This document shows, in pieces, positions 45,801 through 54,447 of a stretch of 64,000 nt of DNA (position 1 is its first letter; each line of letters starts with the position of its first letter). The DNA comes from Candidatus Sabulitectum sp. (GTDB lineage: Bacteria; Fermentibacterota; Fermentibacteria; Fermentibacterales; JCC-6): assembly GCA_023139045.1 (NCBI GenBank), contig JAGLOJ010000082.1, positions 1 to 64,000 on the forward strand. Reading direction: 5' to 3'. The notes beneath the pieces were generated by a model. The model was given only the letters and a program-made list of their open reading frames with translations, was not told the DNA's origin and searched no databases. The translations under genes and the position numbers were made by a program.

Positions 45801-48505
45801 TTGATGATTCTTTGCTTGTCAGCACACCTTTGATCTCAGATGGAGATCCGACCTGGGAGAAGATTACCTATACACGCATATGGGTAGACGGATTCACCGA
45901 GCAGGACACCCTGGAATTTTTTGACGTCGGGCTTGTGGGCAACAGGTGGAAACCCAACAGAATCAGTATACTGGGGCAGATTGCTATTCCTCTTCAGCCT
46001 GGCGAGAGTTTTACTGTCTCCGTGGTCAACAATCGTCAGAATCAGGATTACATAGAAAATCCGCCCCCCGGGATTGATCCGGGCGATGACCAGAACGGAG
46101 AGCCCAAGCTTGAGCAGTCCATCAGTCTTGACTGTTCAGAAATGGCTGAAGGACATGAGGGTGTCGCCAGACAGACTTTCTACTCGATAGAGAACTACAC
46201 GCAGTACAGGTCTCTGAGTTTTCCCTTTCGCGGCTCGTCACAGGGAGGAGAACTGTTCTTTCAGATGGGAAGAGACAGTTTGAACTACTATGAAGTTACA
46301 GCCGATATTCAGTCCGGCTGGCAGGTTGTGGAGATTGACCTTCAGGATCTTGTAGACCTCAAAACTTTGAAGGATCTGACAGAGGAGAATGAGTTCCGTT
46401 CAGGTAATCTGGCCGTCGTTGGTAATCCATCTCTCTCTGAAGTGATGATGCTGGGTCTTGGAGTGAGAAGCACTGATCAATCGCCTCTGACATCCCAGGT
46501 GTGGGTTGATGATATAACTGTGAAGGGTCATTATCTGGAGCCCGGCAATGCACACAGGATATCAGGTGATGTCAATTTTGCAGATCTGCTCTCAATATCC
46601 GGGGATTACAGAATGATTGATGATGACTTTCACGGTCTGGGTAAGACCAGCGGAACGGGAACCACAGTTACCAGATACAGTGCCTCGTCTACTCTGAATC
46701 TGGACAGGTTTACTCCACCCGTATGGAACTGGTCGCTTCCGGCAACTTATGCCTGGAACAGGAATTTTTCTGAGCCAAGATATGCCATAAACAGCGATAT
46801 AAGGTTGGAGGGCGACGAAACCTGGGAGTACCGTACCGAGTCCAATAAGTGGGACACATCCATTCAATTGAGAAGAAATGGCCGATCAGACGATTTCTTC
46901 GGCCGTTACTTCCTTGACCCGATTCATATCAGACACGCCATGGGCAATGGCTGGGGCAGAACACCCACCACTCGTGATTCCATCGAGAACGAGAATGTAA
47001 CATTCACATATGATCTCCGCCTGGGAAGAATGAGTCTGTTCAGGATGCCGATACTCGAGGACATCAGACTCCGACCCACCAGATTCGGCTTTGGAGTGGG
47101 TTGGACGCGCAGTAGAAATGTGATGTATGACATTGCAAATCAGGATACAGTTCTTACCAGAGAGAACGCGGAACGAAGGCTCAATACAGATGGTAACATC
47201 GCATTCAATCTGTGGAAGGGGCTGACCACATCCTACAGCCTTTCTGTCGGGCGGGATATGTTTTACCCCTGGGACGAACCCTGCACAGGTATAAACGTTG
47301 GAAGAGAAGTCTCCCGTAACCAGAATGCCGGCGTGAGTCAGGAGATAAACTTCTGGAATTATCTTAAACCCAGAGTCAGCTGGGATGCCAGGTATGGAAT
47401 GGCAAGGCTCAGCCCGCATACTGCCACAGGTTCTGATACTCTCAGTCGACCCGACGTGGGCAGTGATGTTACGGCCAGACTTAATCTCAGGCTGGGGCTG
47501 GCTCATACGATAAGATCGATCGCAAGGTTGAGGGACGAACGGCTCGATGAGGAAGCATTGCCAGGCAGCCCGAGATGGTTTTTAAGTAAAATGGAGAGAT
47601 GGGCGGACAAAATTACCGATCCCAACATAGTATTCAGCAGATCCAGAAGCAGTGATTACAATGATGTACCGTTCACGCCGTCTGCTGCTTACCAGTTCGG
47701 CTTTGAGCCTGATATGGACGGACTTGATCCCTACAACAAAACAACTTCAAATTCCATGCAGATCTCCGGTGGGTACAGGCCAACCAATACAATGTCTGTA
47801 AGGGTTGAGTACAGTGATTCTGAAAACAAAAGCTTTTATTCGGGTTTCTGGAACAGAACAGACAACACAACATGGCCTGCCGTCACCGTTTCGTGGAGCG
47901 GTCTGGAAAGATATGAACCTCTTGCTTTTCTCAGAAGTGGATCTGTCAGCAGTGGTTACAGAATGGAAACCAGTATATCATCCAGGATAGAAAATGACAG
48001 TTTGACCCCGGTGAGTAAAACAGAAACCTCAAGATGGAGTCCGCTGCTAAGCTTCACCGGTTCATTTGATAACAAGGTTCAGATAACAATCTCAGACAAC
48101 ATGTCTACTACTGAAACAAGAAACTACACAGGATCTTCTGCTGTCGTTCGTTCTGGAAACAACTCGGCACAGTTCAAACTTTCCTATAGTTTCAGCGCAC
48201 CCGGAGGGGTAGCAATACCCATTCCTCTTCTGAATCGATTGAGGTTATCATTCCAGAGTGACCTGACAACATCACTTTCCATTACGAGATCAACCGGTAT
48301 AAGCGAAGTCACGGGCGGACAGGCAGGTGAGACTCAAGTTCAATCCGACAAGACGGAATGGAGAATTGAACCATCTGCTTCTTATGATTTTGGAACTGTT
48401 ACAGCCTCAATGACTGCTATTTACGGTTGGAAGAAAGACAAAGTTAACAATCAGTATGACCAGAAAGATGTGGGTCTTAATTTCTCAGTAACCATCAATT
48501 TCTGA
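42881..48505 (+). CDS. sprA: SprA/Sov-type T9SS outer-membrane translocon
   Basis: The 1874-residue protein has a signal peptide (LLTIALLLLIAPHADA) and SprA-family segments: NMPGVIGDAIGTGGQLDISG, ISHIYPNRVNVEG, LRIRLDGTIGEKIHVAVDHD and AWLDDMEGSESTFP. SprA forms the very large barrel through which type IX cargo leaves. Three calcium-loop-like motifs (DTNGDGLMYDED, EDVNSDGIRS, EDLNRNGVLD) occur in the plug/extracellular regions. The protein ends with a barrel-like strand ending SVTINF. It is shorter than Flavobacterium SprA (about 2400). Other T9SS parts (PorK-N, PorV) are not in this window. The M23/FG-GAP protein is a plausible substrate. Confidence 0.9.
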   Translation: MKRLLTIALLLLIAPHADAVGGLRSFSLIDEHPGYWYQNSLPWLVSLPSTQVEVWSSLMGNGISYRLMYRGYPLATSRTWSLSGVRSRLIGWSTWKEWTEANARNGIRNSGTRGHLVPTIYLPLNMPGVIGDAIGTGGQLDISGHQTISLSGISHIYPNRVNVEGSSTSLFPDLKMEQDLRIRLDGTIGEKIHVAVDHDSQRQIGSDYSVSLSYDGDDDEIIQSIELGDVNLSITGPEFISYSIPHQGLFGAKLIAQAGPFDVTVIASKEGSSTESSDFVGQASLVNDSILDIRPANNYFFRAFPDTVTAPYMDPNHIRVFIDDGIAANNLETGAIEGNWFVPRGSGGLLTGTDGWWDELTPGIERDFVLVDSGRTIRFLSPVNDNYEIAVALITTAGDTVGTAPAEELYNLKMIKQSNPLPESPDNYPTWAYEMRNYYFLGANNIVRESFNCDIFLQRPGEDPTSVQDGIPFTQILGLDTNGDGLMYDEDTTMDWENGFIIFPQSRPFASTELDHPNNTVYTEKNPAMNKSLYYMRVSYRAASTTYSLGRMGIVEGSEKVTLTVAGQARTLVRNTDYSIIYEVGLLTLMGEAADLAQDPANTLRVTFEYIPFFSSVSKTLLGTRIVYNMGTHSWLGGTMMYENASSPETRPRVGEGSFGTTVFDVDVHLEAKPEFLTDAVNLLPLVYTEAESRVILSGEVAVSLPSGESKAWLDDMEGSESTFPLGQSRSAWFYSSMPKSGSPLLFPVGESRWYNATNRWSLNDIIPGETSNDALKKISGVLQFVFSPDESNPIDSWGGFQRCIERYGTDFSQKTHLSLYVRATGCAVNANLYIDLGERIDEDTYWLERVGDDLIRQANGVLDTEDVNSDGIRSTTEDTGLDTLPSIDEAGYSSSNLDPNQDNYRYNSNDPLQTRFNAINNCENNGRLDTEDLNRNGVLDTLNTFFRIRIPLDDPEYIISTSSTGWMLVQIPLDDSLLVSTPLISDGDPTWEKITYTRIWVDGFTEQDTLEFFDVGLVGNRWKPNRISILGQIAIPLQPGESFTVSVVNNRQNQDYIENPPPGIDPGDDQNGEPKLEQSISLDCSEMAEGHEGVARQTFYSIENYTQYRSLSFPFRGSSQGGELFFQMGRDSLNYYEVTADIQSGWQVVEIDLQDLVDLKTLKDLTEENEFRSGNLAVVGNPSLSEVMMLGLGVRSTDQSPLTSQVWVDDITVKGHYLEPGNAHRISGDVNFADLLSISGDYRMIDDDFHGLGKTSGTGTTVTRYSASSTLNLDRFTPPVWNWSLPATYAWNRNFSEPRYAINSDIRLEGDETWEYRTESNKWDTSIQLRRNGRSDDFFGRYFLDPIHIRHAMGNGWGRTPTTRDSIENENVTFTYDLRLGRMSLFRMPILEDIRLRPTRFGFGVGWTRSRNVMYDIANQDTVLTRENAERRLNTDGNIAFNLWKGLTTSYSLSVGRDMFYPWDEPCTGINVGREVSRNQNAGVSQEINFWNYLKPRVSWDARYGMARLSPHTATGSDTLSRPDVGSDVTARLNLRLGLAHTIRSIARLRDERLDEEALPGSPRWFLSKMERWADKITDPNIVFSRSRSSDYNDVPFTPSAAYQFGFEPDMDGLDPYNKTTSNSMQISGGYRPTNTMSVRVEYSDSENKSFYSGFWNRTDNTTWPAVTVSWSGLERYEPLAFLRSGSVSSGYRMETSISSRIENDSLTPVSKTETSRWSPLLSFTGSFDNKVQITISDNMSTTETRNYTGSSAVVRSGNNSAQFKLSYSFSAPGGVAIPIPLLNRLRLSFQSDLTTSLSITRSTGISEVTGGQAGETQVQSDKTEWRIEPSASYDFGTVTASMTAIYGWKKDKVNNQYDQKDVGLNFSVTINF

Positions 48506-48593
48506 ATCCTGCTCTTGACATTCGGGCTTTATCACTAAAAGATATACATTCGTGTGCTCGTATTCGACGATTTAAGGCAAGGAAGAGGTTTGA

Positions 48594-50342
48594 ATGAAAC
48601 TGGGTCAGATGTTGTTGAAAGCAGGGCTTCTTGATCGGGAGCAGCTTGCGGATGCTCTTGAACATCAGAAAAATGAGGGTGGCAGGCTGGGTTATAACCT
48701 GGTAAAGATGGATCTTATATCTGAAGAAAAGTTGAATGATTATCTTGCAAGGCAGAACCGTATTGAAGCTGTTAACATTGACGGCATTGATATTCCCCAG
48801 GACGTACTGAATCTGGTCTCTGCGAAACTTGCATTGCGTTATGAAGTTGTTCCTGTCGAGAAAGAAGGCCGGAAGCTTGTTCTTGCCATGGCAGATCCAC
48901 AGAATCTTTTCACCATTGACGACCTGAGGTTTTCTCTTGGCATGGAGATTGAACCTCATATATGTGCATCTTCAATGATTCAGAGAGCTTTACACAAATT
49001 CTACGGTGCAACAGACGCGATTGTTCCAGTTGAAGATGTTGAAAAAGAGAAGGAAAAGGAAGAGGAACTGAAGTCTTCGGGCGATGAACTCATCGTGGGT
49101 GATGACGCCTTTTTCTCGCTGATTGAGGAAGACGAAGAGGAAGAAGAGGATGAGGTTCTTTCAATAGACCTCTCTGATTCTCCCGTGGTAAAACTGGTAA
49201 ACAGCGTTATTGCAGATGCGGTCAAACGGGGTGCCAGTGATATTCACTTTGAGCCCTTTGAGAAATTTATTAGAATCAGGTACAGAATAGATGGCGTTCT
49301 GCATGAGATTATGAGACCCAGCAGAAAATACAGACAGGCAATGGTCAGTCGACTGAAAATTCTCGGTTGTATGAACATCGCAGAGCACAATATTCCTCAG
49401 GATGGAAGAACAAAAGTAAGAGTCGGGGACAGATTTGTTGATATGCGCCTTTCAACGCTGCCAACTCTTTTCGGAGAGAAGGTTGAGGTTCGTCTTCTTG
49501 ACCGCTCAAAGGTTCAGTTGAACCTTGATGTTCTGGGGTTTGAGGAGGAGACTCTCTACCAGTTCAGAAGGGGCATCAAGCGTCCCTATGGTATTGTTCT
49601 GGTTACAGGCCCCAGTGGCAGCGGTAAAACAACAACACTTTATTCAGCTCTTACAGAGTTGAATGATATTGGAGTTAACATCATGACTGCCGAGAATCCG
49701 GTTGAGTTCAACCTTAAGGGCATCAATCAGGTTCAGATGAATGCCGATGTCGGGCTTACATTTGCCAAAGCCCTTCGAGCATATCTCAGGCAGGATCCTG
49801 ACATAATAATGGTTGGAGAGATCAGAGATCAGGAAACCAGTGAGATTGCTATTCGCGCTGCTCTCACCGGTCACCTTGTTTTGTCAACGGCACACACCAA
49901 TGATGCCCCGAGTACGATCAACAGACTTGTTGATATGGGAACAGAGCCGTACATGCTCAGTACCTCACTGGTATGCATCTGCAGTCAAAGACTGATAAGG
50001 AAAGTATGTAACAACTGCAAAACTCCAGTGATGGTTCCCCGGGAAGCCATGATTGAGGCAGGTATCGAGCCGGAGAGATTCAAGGGAATCACCTTTTACG
50101 AGGGTACCGGTTGTTCCAGGTGCAACCAGACCGGCTACAGCGGTCGAACGGGAATTTACGAAGTTATGCAGATAGATGATGAGATGCGTACTCTTATTGA
50201 GGGTGACGCCAACAGTGTTGATCTTGAAAAGGCAGCACTGAAAAAGGGTATGATTAACCTGAGAGAAGCTGCTCTTCGAAAGCTGGAACGGGGTTTGACC
50301 ACTTTTGATGAAGTAATCAGGGAGACTGTTTCGAATGTATAA
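48594..50342 (+). CDS. pilB: Type IV pilus assembly ATPase PilB (copy 1)
   Basis: This 582-residue ATPase powers pilus extension. An MshEN/T2SSE N-terminal domain (1-140, GQMLLKAGLLDREQLADALE) is joined by an extremely acidic linker (about 148-195, including EEDEEEEEDE) to the GspE core (200-560): Walker A GPSGSGKTTT (339-348), Asp box, Walker B IIMVGEIRD and His box. Two CxxC pairs (CNNC, CSRC) give the tetracysteine zinc motif. It overlaps the second pilB by eight bases. Confidence 0.94.
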   Translation: MKLGQMLLKAGLLDREQLADALEHQKNEGGRLGYNLVKMDLISEEKLNDYLARQNRIEAVNIDGIDIPQDVLNLVSAKLALRYEVVPVEKEGRKLVLAMADPQNLFTIDDLRFSLGMEIEPHICASSMIQRALHKFYGATDAIVPVEDVEKEKEKEEELKSSGDELIVGDDAFFSLIEEDEEEEEDEVLSIDLSDSPVVKLVNSVIADAVKRGASDIHFEPFEKFIRIRYRIDGVLHEIMRPSRKYRQAMVSRLKILGCMNIAEHNIPQDGRTKVRVGDRFVDMRLSTLPTLFGEKVEVRLLDRSKVQLNLDVLGFEEETLYQFRRGIKRPYGIVLVTGPSGSGKTTTLYSALTELNDIGVNIMTAENPVEFNLKGINQVQMNADVGLTFAKALRAYLRQDPDIIMVGEIRDQETSEIAIRAALTGHLVLSTAHTNDAPSTINRLVDMGTEPYMLSTSLVCICSQRLIRKVCNNCKTPVMVPREAMIEAGIEPERFKGITFYEGTGCSRCNQTGYSGRTGIYEVMQIDDEMRTLIEGDANSVDLEKAALKKGMINLREAALRKLERGLTTFDEVIRETVSNV

Positions 50343-52125
50343 CCGCTTGGCTATGGTGCTGTTACAGTCAGGTCTTGTCGAACAGGAGGATGTCAACAGG
50401 ATCGCCGGCGAGTGGGGTCCGGGTGAAACGACTCTTGCAGAGGCTCTTGTTCTCGGTGGGCAGGTAACAGAGGAACTGATCACTGAATTTCTTGCAGAGA
50501 TCTACGGCATCGACCCGATTTACCTCAACGAAACGGGGCTCGACTCCAGGAATGCCGGAATGCTCAATGAATCGTTTGCCAGAGAGAACCTTGTTGTTCC
50601 GGTGAAAGTTGAGGAAAAAGCACTGTTCGCCGCCATGGCAGATCCTGCAAATCTTTATGTGATAGATGAGATCAAGTTCGCTACCGGCATGGAGGTTGTG
50701 ATTTATGCTTCTGCCCCATCAGCTGTAAGAAGGGCACTTGACGATATTTACGGACAGATTGATGCTCTGGTCACTGTTGATGAAACTCTTGATGACTATG
50801 ATGAGGCTGAGGATTTTCTTGAGGAGGTCTCCAGTCTTGAGGGCGATGAATCCGACGAGGATTTCGATTTAGAGGATGATCTGGGTGGAGAGTCTGATGC
50901 ACCGGTAATAAAATTCGTTGATGGAATGATAGCAAGGGCAGTGCGCACAGAGGTTTCCGATATTCACATTGAGCCTTACGAGAAACATCTCAGGATCAGA
51001 TTCAGGCGTGACGGCATCTGTTCCGAGATGTACAGGATTAATCCCAAGATGCAGAATCCTATTCTCTCCAGGCTCAAGATCATGTCCGGTATGAATATTG
51101 CAGATCGCAGACGCACCCAGGACGGTAGAATTAAGGCCAGGGTGGATGGCCGGATAATCGATTTCCGTGTAAACTCTGTTCCTGCAATTGATGGTGAAAA
51201 GATTGTGCTTCGTATTCTCGACAGGGGAAACCTGCAGCTTGATCTCAGAGAACTCGGGTTTCCCGAGGACGCCTTGAAAACCTTTCTGGCCGGGGTTAAC
51301 TCCCCCTTTGGCATTGTTCTTGTCACAGGACCTACAGGCAGCGGCAAAACCACGACGCTGTACTCAGCCCTGAGTTCTCTCAACACTCCTGCGGTTAATA
51401 TTCATACTGCCGAAGATCCGGTGGAGTACAACATTGATGGTCTTGTTCAAACGCAGATTGATTTCTCGATGGGTTACGATTTTGCTGCTGCTTTAAAGGC
51501 GATATTAAGACAAGATCCCAATATTATAATGGTGGGTGAGATTAGAGATTATGAGACCGCTTCAATAGCGATTAAGGCGGCCTTGACAGGGCAGCTGGTT
51601 TTCTCCACAATACATACAAATGATGCTCCTGGCACGATCAACAGGCTTGTTGATATTGGAATCAAGCCTTTCCTTGTTTCCAGCGCCATACGAACTATAA
51701 TGGCTCAAAGGCTTGTAAAGACAATTTGCAAGAGGTGCAGTGAGCCGTATACATGGTCTGATGCTGAGATCAGGGAGGTTGGCATCGATCCTGCAGAGAT
51801 GTCTGGAATAAAGACCAGGCGAGGTGCCGGGTGCAGCAGGTGCGGCGATTCGGGGACTAAAGGCAGAATGGGTATCTACGAAGTGCTTTCGCTGAACAGA
51901 GAACTGAAGCAGGCTGTGATAAACCGTGTTTCATCAACAGAGTTGAGATTGCTTGCAGTAAAGAATGGAATGCGTACATTGAGGATGGATGCTGTGACAA
52001 AATTCAAAAACGGTTTGATCACACTTGAGGAAGTTGCAAGAGTGACCGCTGATGATGAGGATGATGTGAAGATTGCCGCTATGAATTGCAAATTGGAGAG
52101 ACAGATAAATTCTATTTCGTCGTAG
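50335..52125 (+). CDS. Type IV pilus assembly ATPase PilB (copy 2)
   Basis: This second GspE/PilB-family ATPase of 596 residues follows directly. It has an N-terminal MshEN-like domain (1-140), a second acidic linker (about 149-188), and a complete core with GPTGSGKTTT, IIMVGEIRD and the CKRC/CSRC zinc pairs. A short C-terminal tail (TADDEDDVKIAAMN) is not part of the core. Its N-terminal half differs from copy 1, so it could load a different platform or form a mixed hexamer. Calling it a type II secretion GspE is an alternative, but no gsp genes are nearby. Confidence 0.9.
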   Translation: MYNRLAMVLLQSGLVEQEDVNRIAGEWGPGETTLAEALVLGGQVTEELITEFLAEIYGIDPIYLNETGLDSRNAGMLNESFARENLVVPVKVEEKALFAAMADPANLYVIDEIKFATGMEVVIYASAPSAVRRALDDIYGQIDALVTVDETLDDYDEAEDFLEEVSSLEGDESDEDFDLEDDLGGESDAPVIKFVDGMIARAVRTEVSDIHIEPYEKHLRIRFRRDGICSEMYRINPKMQNPILSRLKIMSGMNIADRRRTQDGRIKARVDGRIIDFRVNSVPAIDGEKIVLRILDRGNLQLDLRELGFPEDALKTFLAGVNSPFGIVLVTGPTGSGKTTTLYSALSSLNTPAVNIHTAEDPVEYNIDGLVQTQIDFSMGYDFAAALKAILRQDPNIIMVGEIRDYETASIAIKAALTGQLVFSTIHTNDAPGTINRLVDIGIKPFLVSSAIRTIMAQRLVKTICKRCSEPYTWSDAEIREVGIDPAEMSGIKTRRGAGCSRCGDSGTKGRMGIYEVLSLNRELKQAVINRVSSTELRLLAVKNGMRTLRMDAVTKFKNGLITLEEVARVTADDEDDVKIAAMNCKLERQINSISS

Positions 52126-52132
52126 TTATTCC

Positions 52133-52145
52133 GGGGCGCAGCCCC
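52133..52145 (+). other. Stem-loop between pilB2 and pilT
   Basis: GGGGC-GCA-GCCCC forms a compact perfect hairpin eight bases after the pilB2 stop and just before the strong AAAGGAGGG ribosome-binding site of pilT. No T-run follows, so it is not a terminator. It may stop RNA decay or set the relative translation of the retraction motor. Confidence 0.4.
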
Positions 52146-52160
52146 ACAAAGGAGGGTAGT

Positions 52161-53231
52161 ATGAACATTAAAACGCTCCTGAAGGAAATGATGGAGAGAA
52201 GAGCCACAGATCTTCATCTTACCGTCGGTGCTCCCCCAACCATCAGGATTGATGGGGATCTTACAAGAATGGAGTATGATCCTCTGACCCCGAACGAGAC
52301 CCAGTCACTTGTCTACAGTCTTCTGAAAGACGATCAGAAGAAGCGTTTCGAGCTGGACAAGGAACTGGATTTTGCATTTGGTATCAAGGGCCTTTCAAGG
52401 TTCCGGGCCAATGTATTTACACAGCGGGGATGCGTCGCCTGCGCCATCAGAGTTATTCCATACGAAATTATGGGTTTTGATGAGCTGGGGCTTCCCGATG
52501 TTATCGCTACCCTTGCAGACAAGAGGCAGGGGTTGATTCTGGTTACAGGCCCAACGGGGTGCGGAAAGTCCACTACACTGGCTTCGATTATCAGAAAAGT
52601 GAACGGCAGCCGTCGTTGTCATATTATTACAATTGAGGATCCAATTGAGTATGTGCATCACCACGATAAGGGTATTGTGAATCAGCGGGAAATCGGCAGT
52701 GACACCCAGACATTCGGAATGGCTCTAAAATATCTTCTTCGCCAGGATCCTGATGTTGCCCTGATCGGTGAGATGCGTGATCAGGAAACCATGGGAGTAG
52801 CACTGAATATTGCTGAAACAGGTCACCTTACACTGGCCACCCTGCACACCAATTCAACCTATGAATCAATCAACAGGATTGTTGATACATTTCCTGCGGC
52901 AAGTCAGGCACAGGTACGCAGTCAGCTTTCGTTTGTTTTGCTGGGGGTGCTTACCCAGCAGCTCATACCCCGTCAAAGGGGTGTTGGACGGGCTCTTGCA
53001 GCAGAAGTGCTTATATGTACGCCTGCAGTGAAAGCTTGCATCAGAGATGATAAGCTCCATCAGATTTACGGTATGATGCAGGCCGGGCACAAGTTTGGAA
53101 TGCAGACTATGAATCAGTCTCTTTACAAGCTATACTACAACAGAGATATCTCAAAGGAATCTGCTCTGGAGCGATCTGTGAATCCCATTGAACTTGAGCA
53201 GATGATGGTGACAGGAAGAGATATTTTATAA
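52161..53231 (+). CDS. pilT: Type IV pilus retraction ATPase PilT
   Basis: The 356-residue ATPase drives pilus retraction. It starts MNIKTLLKEMMERRATDLHL with the family GAPPTIRIDG segment, then the core with Walker A GPTGCGKST, Asp box IEDPIEYVH, Walker B ALIGEMRDQET and the His box ETGHLTLATLHT. A C-terminal segment (PAVKACIRDDKLHQIYGMMQ) corresponds to the PilT AIRNLIRE motif needed for retraction. ATG 52161 follows AAAGGAGGG; the ORF-track start at 52086 is not supported. Confidence 0.95.
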   Translation: MNIKTLLKEMMERRATDLHLTVGAPPTIRIDGDLTRMEYDPLTPNETQSLVYSLLKDDQKKRFELDKELDFAFGIKGLSRFRANVFTQRGCVACAIRVIPYEIMGFDELGLPDVIATLADKRQGLILVTGPTGCGKSTTLASIIRKVNGSRRCHIITIEDPIEYVHHHDKGIVNQREIGSDTQTFGMALKYLLRQDPDVALIGEMRDQETMGVALNIAETGHLTLATLHTNSTYESINRIVDTFPAASQAQVRSQLSFVLLGVLTQQLIPRQRGVGRALAAEVLICTPAVKACIRDDKLHQIYGMMQAGHKFGMQTMNQSLYKLYYNRDISKESALERSVNPIELEQMMVTGRDIL

Positions 53232-53241
53232 GGGGGGATCT

Positions 53242-54447
53242 ATGGGCGAATTTCAATGGACGGGAACAAACCGGCAAGGGCGGACCTTGAATGGAACCAT
53301 GGAGGCAAAGTCCCGTGGTGAGGTTAAGGAACTCCTGGAATCCCGGGGGGTTGCGGTTACCAATATCAAGGGTGGCTTTGATATGTCGACCTTTGGAGTT
53401 ATCGGCTCCGGAGTCAAAGGCAAGGAGCTTGCCACATTTACCAGGCAGTTCAGCGTTATGATTAATGCCGGTCTTCCCCTGGTGGGTTGTCTGCAGATCC
53501 TTGGACGGCAGCAGGAGAACAAGGTTTTCAAGAACATGATTATTGAGGTTACAAATGATGTGGAAAAGGGAGGCACCCTGGCTGAATCCCTTGGCAAGCA
53601 CAAAAAAGTGTTCAGTGAGCTTTTTGTGAACATGGTTGCTGCCGGTGAGCAGGGTGGTATTCTTGATACCATTCTTGCCCGACTTGCCGACTATCTTGAA
53701 GATGCGGCATCTCTCCAATCCAAGATCAAGAGTGCCATGATGTATCCGCTTGTGGTATTTTGTGTTGTTATTGTGGCAACACTGGCTATGCTTCTTTTCG
53801 TCATCCCGATTTTCCAGAAGATGTTTGATGATATGGGTGGTGAGCTTCCGCAAATGACCCAGGTCGTTGTAGACATGTCTGAATTTGTACAGCATTATAT
53901 CGTATTCATATTGCTTGGTATGGGTACTATTATTTTTGCATACAACGCTTACTACAAGACGAAAAGCGGTGAGAGGGTGATTGATACAATTAAGTTGTCG
54001 CTTCCTGTTTTTGGACCGATCAACAGAAAAATGTCAATTGCAAGGTTTACAAGAACCCTTGGAACATTGACAGCATCCGGTGTTGCCATTCTTGACGGAC
54101 TGAACATCACAGCTAAAACTGCAGGCAACAGAGTTATCAGCGATGCTATCATGAAAGCCAGAGTGAGTATCTCGGGTGGAGAGAACATTGCCGGCCCCCT
54201 GGAAGCATCAGGCGTGTTTCCAACCATGGTTACTCAGATGATTGCCGTGGGTGAGGAAACAGGCGGGTTGGACGAGATGCTTGTAAAAGTGGCAGACTTC
54301 TATGATGAAGAGGTTAATGTTCTGGTGGATGGTATGGCCTCAACAATCGAGCCCCTCATGATTGTGTTCATGGGTGGATTCGTGGGTTTCCTGGTTATTG
54401 CCATGTACCTGCCCATATTCGATATGATCCAGCAGGTCGGTGGTTAA
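53242..54447 (+). CDS. pilC: Type IV pilus inner-membrane platform PilC
   Basis: This 401-residue membrane protein has two repeated GspF/PilC domains (about 65-190 and 270-395, FTRQFSVMINAGLPLVGCLQ and FTRTLGTLTASGVAILDGL) with three transmembrane helices, and an N-terminal cytoplasmic region (1-60, WTGTNRQGRTLNGTMEAKSR). PilB and PilT act on it to build and withdraw the pilus. Family residues GEQGG and GEETGGLDEML are present. The stop overlaps the pilS start. Confidence 0.95.
   Translation: MGEFQWTGTNRQGRTLNGTMEAKSRGEVKELLESRGVAVTNIKGGFDMSTFGVIGSGVKGKELATFTRQFSVMINAGLPLVGCLQILGRQQENKVFKNMIIEVTNDVEKGGTLAESLGKHKKVFSELFVNMVAAGEQGGILDTILARLADYLEDAASLQSKIKSAMMYPLVVFCVVIVATLAMLLFVIPIFQKMFDDMGGELPQMTQVVVDMSEFVQHYIVFILLGMGTIIFAYNAYYKTKSGERVIDTIKLSLPVFGPINRKMSIARFTRTLGTLTASGVAILDGLNITAKTAGNRVISDAIMKARVSISGGENIAGPLEASGVFPTMVTQMIAVGEETGGLDEMLVKVADFYDEEVNVLVDGMASTIEPLMIVFMGGFVGFLVIAMYLPIFDMIQQVGG

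Noticed and set aside
46886-47506. 206-residue minus-strand ORF
   Set aside because: Shadow of sprA.
48516-48543. TTGACA as -35 box for the pilus operon
   Set aside because: The nearest -10-like sequence (TATACA) is 22 bases away, too far for a standard sigma-70 promoter.
53107-53895. 262-residue minus-strand ORF
   Set aside because: Shadow of the pilT end and pilC, whose conserved domains fill the plus strand.
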